Shown one piece after another: positions 45,298 through 55,203 of a stretch of 64,000 bases of DNA. The position numbers and the translations under genes were made by a program. How positions within the stretch are numbered: position 1 is the first letter of the stretch; every line of letters starts with the position of its first letter. The stretch is from Vermamoeba vermiformis (taxonomy: Eukaryota > Tubulinea > Echinamoebida), in contig JBEWZL010000217.1 in the NCBI GenBank assembly GCA_045837725.1, forward strand, positions 1 to 64,000, written 5' to 3'. A model generated the notes under the pieces. That model was not told the DNA's origin and did not search any database. It was given only the letters and a program-made list of their open reading frames with translations.

Positions 45298-47147
45298 TCA
45301 ACTGACCTGAGTATTCAGAGTATTATAATCAAATCTCTTCGTATTATAATGGCTATCATCATTATCATTATTCGTTGGTTTGAGCCAGCTCAATTGTTCC
45401 ATTCGTTCGCGGTGGATGTCGGGTTGTGAAGGCAACAACTCCTTGGCGTTAGCAAATCTCTTTTTGCTAGTCAAAGGCTATAATAAATGAATATCGATTA
45501 GCGTATATATTAATATTGACGATAATTAGCAAAATGAATTTTTTGCAAGTTAGTCTAAGATTCGGATCCAACTAAAACCTCGCTATTACTGTATTACTAT
45601 ATACGTACGGTATCAACCAAACTCATAACGTAGCTAGTCGAATTGACTCCTCCTTGTCCCAATACTGCGAGATAAGGCACCTCCACATCGGTGCCGTTGA
45701 CAGTCATCGACCAAGAGTCAGCCAAGTCCATTACCGAGAGAAAAGCGCCGTTGTATAGAGTGAAAGTTCCGTACTGTTGAATGGCTGCATTGAAACGAAC
45801 TGACGGATCTTTATAGAGCCCAACGTGCTTGTCGGTAAAGTTCTAAACGGATCGATTAGCGTCATTAAAATGATAAATTTAGGATCATAAATTGCAATAT
45901 AATTGAAATTAATCAAGAAGTGCGGTGATTGACCGCTTTTTGGTTAAATTTGTGTAATTCTTTATCCGTCAGCGTTTTGTTTATAGTTCCGCTGAGGCTA
46001 ATTTTAGAAATTGAAAAATAGCTAAATTTGCTTTGAATTATTCGAATATGATAGTTAATTATTTACCTTGAACCATTGATTGATAGGCGTTCCATCAATA
46101 GCGGTCAATTCTCTGCCATAATACGCAGCAGAATCGAAGCCAGTTAAAATCTTAAAGGAAACTCTTGATATGACTAATATATTAATGAGCGTTAGTCATA
46201 AAATTGCGGCAAGGAGATCACGTACGAGAAGCTGGTGCCAAGTAACACTTCAAAATTCCGTTGTCGTTTACGACTTGAAGACTGAACGGTCTAACGACCA
46301 CGGCGTTAGAATAGGGACTAGGGAATGTGTACAATGTATGAGCGTCGTTTAGTTCGCTAAACAAGCTTGCCAAATCTGTTTTTTTAGCAAGATCCATGTT
46401 AGACGTGGACGGAGATATTTTCCAAAAAAGAAATGATTGGTCAGGTTTAAGCCTACTTACCAGCGTGAAAATCATAGTCGTTGGCATAAGCTTTTACGGC
46501 AATGGCTGATAACCCGGCATCCAGATCGACCTAAATTGAAACAATTATTTTCTGGGTTTAATAAAGTCGAATTATTATAACTGTAGGTTTTTGCTTTACG
46601 CTTGATCACGATCAAAAGAATCGGTTCAGAGTTCGCGCTAGATCCCGCGACTGTTTTTTTCGAAATCTGGAACGTGCCGACTAATTATTCATTTACGCCT
46701 TATATGCTTGCCTGCATGTTCCAAGGAGCACCCGAATCTTTGGAGATGTCAGTGAATGCATATAAATCAACCAGCTGCCGTAAACGGGTGATCGTGTCGG
46801 CAACTCTGCTGGCCGAGAAAGGCGTGTTTCGGAAGCAATTCTTGATTCTATTACATTTATATAAATTAGCAATGATTTACAATTAGATTAATTAATCAGG
46901 GTTGGCCGTAATGAAATATGAAAATATAACTCTAATGCGCAACTTAATTTTCTCTCCGTGTTCATTCATTTTCATTATTAGAGTTATTTTTTCAATCATA
47001 ACAATGTAAATATTAATTAACTTACGTAGTTACATTTCCGTACCAATTTCCAGTGCCTTGTCGCGGAGGTAGAACGCACGGATCAGCTGCCGACAGAGCG
47101 TGCAAGTAGCAGGCCAGAAGAAGCACAAAAAGGAATGCCAGCTTCAT
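45298..47147 (-). pseudogene. Truncated tandem copy of the S41 peptidase gene (no catalytic domain)
   Basis: Seven exons collinear with exons 1-7 of the neighbour: 47026-47147, 46712-46847, 46461-46530, 46226-46375, 46067-46161, 45609-45842 and 45307-45477, all in frame. The signal peptide (MKLAFLFVLLLACYL), LRQLVDLYAFTDISKDSGAP and FSELNDAHTLYTFPSPYSNA match the complete copy. After the exon ending RFDYNTLNTQ the next intron donor is GTCAGT, but no downstream catalytic exon exists; read-through adds Val-Ser and a stop at 45298. The product, if made, would be a secreted fragment of about 328 residues without the serine nucleophile. Exon 2 uses a GC donor (GCAAGC). It may be a decaying duplicate or an expressed non-peptidase form. 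Confidence 0.75.
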
Positions 47148-47457
47148 TAAGTTAATGTGCTTGTGATCGTACTTCGAACGTTAATAATAGGAAAGACCTA
47201 AACAGAAACACAAAAAATCGTGCACATCCGGTATTGAAATCTCCGACGAAGTGCAGAACAAAAGGATCGGCTTATTCCGCTTGTGCTGAATTAATTTACG
47301 TCGCAGATTCAGGACGATCGTCAAAAATTTGCGATTCTTAAACAAATTATTTGAGCAAATATTTTTTAATATTATTAATCCTGAAAGCCAAAGCATTTAA
47401 TAATATTATTAAATTGCTGAATATTTATTAATAATAATCGAGAAGGAATTTCGGAAG
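47148..47457. other. Intergenic spacer upstream of the truncated peptidase copy
   Basis: AT-rich; contains the 5' flank of the truncated peptidase gene. No supported gene or RNA. Confidence 0.5.
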
Positions 47458-47637
47458 GTTGGATGCACACCTTGAAAATAATTGTAATTCATAATTTAAC
47501 CTTAGTGATATAATTACCTGCGTTTTTGTTTGCAATTTATTTTCTCATCTAAAGCTACAATAATAAATTTTGTATGGAGCATTGTGTTACGCTGAAATTT
47601 GTTTTCCTGCTTCTGACGCGAAATGCAAATGGTAAAC
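47458..47637 (-). pseudogene. Stray copy of the 3' end and 3' flank of the STAND NTPase gene
   Basis: About 150 bp (best from 47491) align closely with 51491-51636, the 3' flank and last codons of the STAND NTPase gene. In this copy the minus strand still encodes SEAGKQISA followed by a stop, identical to the C-terminus of that gene. Similarity ends abruptly at about 47637. It is a fragment left by a local duplication, with no upstream coding part. Confidence 0.75.
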
Positions 47638-47817
47638 AATTTATTAATGCTAATTGACCTAACAAAGAGAACACAACTGCTAAAATGTGGAGCACCATAG
47701 AAGATACCGTAATTACGGCGCTGAGTACGAGCATCGCTAAAATTGCTAATTTTGCTACAGGTGATCTTCGAAACAGAAATTCAAGACCATAATTACGTGA
47801 TTTTTCCCGAGTTACCA

Positions 47818-48873
47818 ATGAGATTCAGAGACTATTTAAAGCTTGTAGGGTAAGCCCTATTTAACTGGAATAATTAATTTAATTTATTAATAATTCAACA
47901 GAATTCGAGAGCCCTTAGCGCACCCCTCGATAGACAAATATACAATTAATATAGCCGCAAGAGCTTCATATAATCCTTTTGGATTGAAAAAGAAGGGAAA
48001 GAAAAAGAAACAATTTTTCGGCATAATGCGATCCCGCACTTCTTTCTCAACCGAAGTCAGAGCTCACCAGCGATTAGATCAGTATAAATGCCCTTACATT
48101 ATTAAGCTGTACGAACATATCAAGCTGTCGGAGGAAGCGGGGCTTTTAGTGACTCCATTTTGCAACTTGTTTGATTTTAATATTCTGCGGCCGTTTGCAA
48201 AACTCATAACTTATCAATTATTACAGGTAATTAGCTTTACTAATGTATTTAAGACACTTTACATATATCGGGATAGGCGCTCAAAGTTTGTCACGATAAC
48301 AAAGTAGTTCATCGCGACATTAAGCCAGACAACATAGTATGGAAATGGGACGATGATAAGCCTCACATCTACTTGACAGACTTTGGGATCTCGTTAGATT
48401 TGGAATACAGGGGTTATGATGCAGGAATTTTAGGTGGTACTCCTTGTTACATGGCACCTGAAATTTTTTTCATGTATGCTGCAAATGATTTCAAGCCAAG
48501 TGATGTTTGGGGTACTGGTCTGATCTTGGCTGAAATGGTGGGTTTTTTGGAAATTGATCATTCTAATTATTCTGATTAGCTTCTTAACAAACCACGTATG
48601 CTTGAAGAGGATCGAAAATTGAAAAAGTGGAAGAAACACAAAGAAGAATGGCTCCAAGATGATCCAAAAGCATTCAATCTGTTAACGAAAATGCTCACAG
48701 AAGAACCAAGTGAAAGAATACTAGTTGACGATGCATTGGCTCATTCATACTTTGATGAGGTGAGAGAAAAAGCACAACAGAGTGATAAGAAGAGAAAATA
48801 TGATTGTATTGATGAAGCGTCTGTCAATTCACCTTATTGTCAGCAAAAAAAGATCAAAACAAATAAACAGTAA
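47818..48873 (+). CDS. Small protein kinase with degenerate N-lobe
   Basis: 303 residues in four exons: 47818-47849, 47902-48226, 48277-48537 and 48580-48873. The C-lobe is well conserved: VVHRDIKPDNIVW (catalytic Asp present), LTDFGISLDL (DFG present), GTPCYMAPEIF and SDVWGTGLILAEM. The N-lobe has no recognisable Gly-rich loop, and a run of Lys residues (KKKGKKKKQFF) precedes FGIMRS where the VAIK lysine is expected; the helix-C Glu may be in STEVRAHQRL. Activity is possible but ATP binding looks unusual. The start at 47818 is the first in-frame Met joined by canonical splice sites; an additional upstream exon cannot be excluded. Confidence 0.75.
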
Positions 48874-49184
48874 GAGATTATATACACAAAACAACACCAT
48901 TTAAGCAGCGATGCGAATATCTTAACGCTTGCTGTACTGATTTGATTTCCTTCCCTTACTATATTGAGCTGTTTTCAAAGTATGAGGAAGAAATGCGATG
49001 GTATTTATAAAATAATTCGAACGCAAATGCAAACTCTATCCATTATGGATAGTAATACACAACCAACAGGACTGCAAGGATGTCATATTAAGTGGTGTAT
49101 TTGTAAGCTCTTCTGAGAACAACAAGATCCGACCAGTCACAGATCTGACGTTAAAAAATAAAATTAGAAATATAATTAACCTAA
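48874..49184. other. Convergent intergenic region
   Basis: Separates the small kinase (+) from the F-box-like gene (-). It could hold an alternative last exon of the latter (an acceptor at about 49146 extends the frame), otherwise nothing is seen. Confidence 0.4.
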
Positions 49185-51296
49185 TTAGTTTTGGATCCAG
49201 TACCTGTAGGCATAAAATTTAAATACGCGATCCGATGTCTCTTCGAATGGTTCGTGATATCTTCTGCTATAATGTCTCTGATATAAGACCTTTTCTTTTT
49301 CAGCCTGACAAATCACGTGATTGATTTTTGTGCCGGGTCTGTGCCACGTGCCCCAATAATTCGTCATTTCTTCTGCCATATATACCATCTTATAGTGCGT
49401 AAACGTTTTAGATGAGCATTTGATAATAAACCTGTTATTTTCCATAAAGTCTAAGTTTCCAACGGCATTTAATTGTGAAAATTTGTCCGATCCGGCCGGA
49501 TTCCTAATTAGGAAATTGATGAGTATTATGGCGTATCGGGTATACGAATTTATTACCAATCGACAACATTTTCTGCTAAATTGTATTTTTTCCCTGGCTG
49601 AATAACGTCAATAATTGCGTTGACCGATTGAAGTAATTTTGGATCGGATCTAATTGCTCGTAGTTCATTTTCAGAAAATTGTGCCCCATTCATTAATAAC
49701 CACTCGATTAATATAGTGCTATCATTCTTATTATAATCGAAGCAAGCAAGGCCAAGTATCGTCTCGATCCACGAATATTTTTCACGCCTAAAAAAAGGCG
49801 ACAACTTTCCATTAATATCTAAATAACATATTTAACTATTAATATCAAATTATAATCACATCAATTCTTTTCTTACCAATTTTTTTCTCAAATAGCAAAT
49901 CGTAAAAATTAGAACGCAAATGCAAATTCATCTTGCCGCACGCTACAGCCGGAAAATATCCCGCATTTGGATCTAACAGCACCACGCGCGAAATTCTTTC
50001 AAAAGATTCATAGTCGCAATTATAACATGCTAGATCTAATGGCGTAATCTATAAAACAAAAAAATAAATTTCGGGCTTGGGTACTGGATCCAGTTCGAAC
50101 TTACACAGAATGACTTGATGACATCGATTTGGTCTATATTATTATCAACGTGCATGGTGCTCGTTAAATCAAACGGAAATTTGTGATAATGCTCCAATAG
50201 ACCAAAAATAATTTTGTACGGCTCATTTGCCTACAAAATTTTAACATTAGAGAAGCCTATTTTACAAATAAATTTGATAGTAGATAGACTTTGAGGCACT
50301 TACCAAATAAGGAAAGTGGTTTTTTCCGCCAACGACATCAGGTGTCAATAACAATCGTATGACAAGTGGACTATATTTAGCCATAAAGTTCATGAATACG
50401 GGGAATAAATGCATTGATATGAATCTGTTGTATTGATGTGGAACCGTTAATAATTCTTGGAAAGCGAGTAATATGTGCCAAATAAAGCTTTGAAACTTGG
50501 TCTCGCTCATTATAGCCCATCTGTCGTTCGGATCCTTAAACTCCTCTTCAACGACCTATAATTAAATTATTATTAGAGGGTCTATATTTAATTAATTTTA
50601 ATTTACCTGAATAAAATATTGCAGGATCTCGTCGGCATCAAATTGAATAATTGAAGCCAATTCGTGCCTAGCCTTTCGTCTGCCAAAATCATCGTTCAAA
50701 AAATTCTCAAGCACACAAAAACGAAGTAGTTTCGTAGTATCGACTTTGAAATTGAAATAAGAAGCCATTAAATTTGGATCGTTGAAGCTGTAAGCCCTCT
50801 AAACCAGTTTTTAAGCTTTGATAGCATTATTTTCGCTAACATACGAGTTTCAGAGTTTGAGGATACCATTTTAATAATTCTTCTACGACTTTGTGGGTTG
50901 GCAGAGACCGGTCAGCTTTGTATCTGAAAAAAAAATTAATTTCGCTTGTTTGACGGAGAATGAATCCTTCACGCAATAATAACTAGTAGTGCATTAGTCA
51001 AATTAGTCAAATTATTTAAATTAATTTTCTTACACTGCGAACGTATTTTGAAATGCTCTGTTTTCTGCTCTTTGATCAGCTTGTCTGTACAAATGTTTGC
51101 ATACGGCTCGTATATTGCAAAAAATATTTAAAGTACAATAGCTGAATATGATTGAATTCACTTCGTCTGGAAGAGTCAACCAAAGGGCATCCGTTTGGTC
51201 TTCATGGTTGTTGTAATTAATCCGATTCCATCTCTGTATAGTAGGACTAAATGGTTTAAATTTGATATAATTGAACTCTGTGTTTGTATTTAACAT
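49185..51296 (-). CDS. F-box-like protein of unknown target
   Basis: 554 residues in eight exons: 51034-51296, 50845-50923, 50607-50798, 50304-50555, 50105-50230, 49877-50048, 49557-49818 and 49185-49503. Residues about 40-75 form an F-box-like motif (LPDEVNSIIFSYCTLN, then IRAVCKHLYRQA). The remainder is helical, with one ankyrin-like line (TPLDLACYNCDYESFERI) and another (SWIETILGLACFDYNKND), suggesting divergent ankyrin repeats. A role as an SCF receptor is inferred only from the F-box. The 3' end is uncertain: either the stop at 49185 (after YWIQN) or splicing at 49200 into a further short exon. Confidence 0.7.
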
Positions 51297-51459
51297 TTTA
51301 GCGATTATCAGGAGAACAAAATCATTTTTGCCTTGACAAGATCGGGTTCGGAATCAAACTGAAGACCCGGTAGACTATAATTGACGAATATCTCGCCGTT
51401 AGTTGAATTTCAGTACCGTTAGAGTCGATCATCTTATCCGTAGTGATTTGGGACGGACG

Positions 51460-51636
51460 GGTGGATGCACCGCCTCGAATTTGCTTTGGCCATCATTTAA
51501 CCTTAGTAATATAATTACCTTCGTTTTTGTATGCAATTTATTTATAATCAGCTACAATAATAAAAAATTGTGGAGAGCATTGTGTTACGCTGAAATTTGT
51601 TTGCCTGCTTCTGACTCAAAAATACCAACGGTAAAA
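51460..51636. repeat. Parent copy of a 3'-end segment duplicated at 47.5 kb
   Basis: 3' flank and last codons of the STAND NTPase gene; aligns with 47458-47637 with scattered substitutions and small indels. Confidence 0.75.
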
Positions 51637-53940
51637 CGTGAAGCAACTTTGGCGGCAACAATGTACTGGCCTGACGAATTGTGACGCACTGCGCGGCCAT
51701 CGGAATGAAGGCTAAAGACGTCGAATATTTCCTCGTTCACGAGCAAATGATACGGGGATTCCTCCAGATCGCGAGTCTTGAATGCTTTTTTCAGCTTTCT
51801 AAGCGCGTCTTGTGGAGCCATTCGTGAAGGATAAATTAATCTCGTAGATTGAGATTTCGGAGATTTGACGTCACAGAGCAGCAAGGCGGCGAGGCATTTG
51901 TCGTTATGATTGCGCAAAGAGTTGAACTTCAGGGCTTCATGGAGCTCTTTGTGCAAATATTCCTCGGCTTCCGTTACGTTGTCCTCGAGCAGGGCAATGG
52001 TTCCAAGACAATAGAACGGCTTGAGATAGGTTTTGACGTATGGAGATCCAGCTGTCGATTCAATTTTCTTGCGTGCATCGTCAAATATTCCGCACTTCAT
52101 TTGCGCCACGCCGTAGTAATAGTTGATGACGTCATTGTAGTCCGCGGAGAATTCTTTCAGGTAAGTGCTTGCCAATTTCTCAAAGATGTCAAGAGCCTCT
52201 TGAAATTCGCTCTTTTCCAAGCACGCCAATCCATCGTAGAACAGCGAGACCAGCGTGAAAAAGTTGTTCGTGCCGAGTTTGTCCGTGCATTCTTTGTGAA
52301 CAGTTTGGTGATGTGGAAAGTCGTGAATCACTTTCAATATTCCGCCGTTGACGTCTCCTTCGGTGGCCAAAAGTCCAGCCAATCGTCGCACGACCATTGA
52401 ATTTGCGTTGTTGTCGAAGATTCCAATGTTTTCCAGTGCGGTTCTACGAAGTTCTACCAATATTGCTGCAGGCAACTGACGATCGCAAAAGTCCAAAAGA
52501 TCGTGCAAAATGAATAACTTTGACTCGTTGTAGCGATAATTCGTCGTTAAAACGTCCAACCAAGCACTCATCGTTCGCTCAAATTCTTCTGCTGTCATTG
52601 ACTCTAGCAGGTACTTCGCCACTGCATCGTGCTCGATCTCAATGCATTCGTTATTAGGACTCATCTTCAATAATGTCAAGTTGAGTGCCGGTGAAATTAA
52701 CTCTTTGAAGTCGATCGCCTTGAAGTCGCTGGAGATTGGCACGAATAAACTTGAGTTGTAGAATAATGACGCCGTGATCATCTTCTTGCTGACTCCGCCA
52801 GTCAGCGACAACATCCGCAAGATCAGTTGTTGCTTGTAATCGAGCTTGTTGATCATGTTGACAAAATGACACGTGTCAAACTCGAGACCTTCACGCTGCA
52901 CGTTGAGATATTTCTTTTTGAATTCTTCGGGCTTCAAGTTGAACATCTTCATGAACAGCGGCACGGATGAAGTCAACAGAGGATATCCGTGAAATTTCGC
53001 AATGATGGGTTTGATCTCGCCGAGGTTTTTCGAAGACTTTTCGAGCGATAGAACTTCCATAAAGTAGTCTACCACGTCATCGTCAGATTGATTCAGCATG
53101 AAATGTGAAGCCGCAAAGCTGTTCGGCCAAATGAGCTGGTTCAGTGTGGTGGTGTAAAGCACGTGACCGTCAAATTCTGATGGAATGAACTCGCGGTAAA
53201 GAGACTCGACGAGTTCTGGTCCGTGACAGTTATCAAAAACAACGATCACGTTACTCAATCTAGATATTCTTTCACGGATCAAGTCGTAGTCTGTTCGCAC
53301 CGAGAGTTGCTCGTGCATTGCTGGTACATCGAGTAACTCCGCTACTTTCATCACGCTGTCGTTCATCGATTTTTCCTTGCAATCGAGCCACAAAATATAC
53401 TCGTAGTCTGAACTTCGGACAAATTTCTGAAAGAAATCTTAGTTCCAAATATAGTAACATTTTTCAAAATGATATTACCTCAGCCAATAGTGACTTTCCT
53501 ATGCCTTTTTGACCGTGAATAGCTACGACGTGTGGCGCTGACTGAAGCAAGTTTTTGACGGTCATGATTTTGTCAGAGATCTTGATCAGGGTTCTGTTTG
53601 TTTCAGGAACGAATGGATTGATACGCGACGTGAAGCCTCGTTCTATTCTGTCATGAAGCCATCGAGAAACATCTTGACGATCGGTCTGATCCAGGGAGTA
53701 GATAAACTGATCCAGCTTGACTTTGCGACGTGCTAATTCCTCCACCATTAATTCTGAAGGTTCTTTATCATAGGCAATTTGTTCAGGAGACAGATGATTA
53801 ACAAGCCAATCTCTTGTGATCGGATCCACGCTGTCAGGTTCACATAGGTGCCCAATATCAGGCCATCTTGGTTCGATACAAATCCTTGCAGCAAGTTGAA
53901 TCCTTGTTAATTTCGGAAGAGACGCGAGTGTAAGGTCCAT
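51585..53940 (-). CDS. NLR/APAF-like STAND NTPase: Death-fold-like domain, NB-ARC, TPR-like region
   Basis: 767 residues; exon 1 53479-53940, exon 2 51585-53426 (52-nt intron). Residues 5-95 resemble a Death-fold bundle (LPKLTRIQLAARI, Trp in RWPDIGHLC, VKLDQFIYSLDQTDRQDVSR). The NTPase core has Walker A VVAIHGQKGIGKSLLAEV, Walker B NVIVVFDNCHG, a sensor-like VLYTTTLNQL and the GLPL-like FHGYPLLTSSVP, then a winged-helix region (LILRMLSLTGGVSKKMI). From about residue 480 paired helices (FYDGLACLEKSEFQEALDIF, YYGVAQMKCGIFDDARKKI, KPFYCLGTIALLEDNVTEAE) are TPR-like. Order Death-fold, NB-ARC, repeats is that of inflammasome/apoptosome sensors, which oligomerise on ligand binding. The function in this organism is unknown. 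Confidence 0.82.
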
Positions 53941-55203
53941 ATTAAATTTCTAAAGCTGGGAGGTAATTAGTATTCACGTAGTCGATCTGGTAACGCGTAC
54001 CTCAGTAAGATCTGCTGTTGTATTTCTTCGTTCTCTTTATAACATTAGGACGAATCTTCTTACCAAAAATAGTGCCACATCACGATTGATATCCAAAATG
54101 CTTGCTTTATTAGTAGAGAGGTCTCGCGATTACGGTATGGTTATCAAAGAAAATTCGTAATAAATTAATTTAACTACCTTATCGGCTAGTACAGTCGGAT
54201 TTAGTTATAATGGGTGCAATGTTTAAAAAAAAAATGCTCTGCACCACGACGCAGGCGTCCTTATGAAGGGATACTTCTGTTGTGGACAGAAGACCTATCA
54301 TACTTTATTGTCCGTGGGGTATGGACCTGGTCGATAAGCTTCATAGACCACGGATCAATGTTGAAATCGGATCCGCACACCCATTAAGGGCAAATTGAAG
54401 CGTACAATGCCCTCTATAATTTATTTCTATTCATCACTCAAGCACCTGAGAAAGGCCACTCCTCACGTTTAATTTAGTGGCGGTAGAAGAGATTTTAAAT
54501 ATATTTATGTATATGTCGAGACCAGTGCAGTGAACCTATGCTCTTGCCCAGTAATTTTAAATAATTAGAGAGAACGCCGCAATGACTTTCGCGCGTCAAT
54601 CGGTCAAACTAATTCTCTATTTGCCTTCAAAGGCGATCTTTTAATACGGAAAATTGTGCTTCGTATTCATAAATTTGTCCGACTGACAATGTGCTCGTCA
54701 TTTTCGCAGGCAGTTTTGATTCGCAAGACTTATTGCAATGAGAAGTTTTCATTTAAACGAAAAATTCTCGAAAGAGCGATTGAAAACGAAATATTTAGAG
54801 ATTTCAAAAGCTTGAAAAGATTTCAATTTTGCCCATTATAATTAAATCCGACTGTAATAATATTTTTAACTCAATCTAAATAGGTTTGTTGGGTTTGGTT
54901 AAATGGATGCGGATTAGCAAATGAAATTATTTTCAGGGTTGAATAATTCTTCCAATTTATCGCATAAGATATCATATTATAATATTATATAATTAGCTGA
55001 TTTAAATTATAAAGGAAATAATTGAGCACAAACGTGCAAACCGAGTCCTTGATCTGATCAAGCTAGCACTGGCATCCCATCCATCTTTGCTTGATTAAAG
55101 GTGGTGATCGCATTGCACGAACAAAATAATTATGATTTAGTGCGCGAAACCAAAACAGTTTAATTTAGCAACTTTATTTCCGAAAATGCATCCACTCGCT
55201 AAT
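53941..55203. other. 1.26-kb intergenic region with a candidate structured RNA
   Basis: Holds the 5' flank of the STAND NTPase gene, a cluster of strong hairpins at 54209-54413 (listed separately) and the 3' flank of the PH/ZZ/SPRY gene. A 61-codon frame at 54656 shows no support. Confidence 0.5.
54209..54413. ncRNA. Candidate structured non-coding RNA (multi-hairpin cluster)
   Basis: Five helices lie in about 200 bp without a coding frame. AATGGGTG (54209-54216) pairs with CACCCATT (54378-54385) as an 8-bp closing stem. Inside it are a 5-bp hairpin at 54258-54271, a perfect 7-bp hairpin CTTCTGT/ACAGAAG (54274-54292) and an 11-bp stem with one bulge at 54307-54359. AGGGCA/TGCCCT (54387-54392/54408-54413) follows outside. 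GGTGCA/TGCACC (54213-54218/54240-54245) is an alternative to the closing stem. I recognise no family; strand and ends are unknown. Confidence 0.35.

Noticed and set aside
47555-47818. Minus-strand 87-codon frame with a hydrophobic middle
   Set aside because: Overlaps the duplicated STAND 3' scrap in another frame and has no signal or homologue.
54656-54841. 61-codon frame near the hairpin cluster
   Set aside because: No support beyond length; AT-rich and without splice partners.
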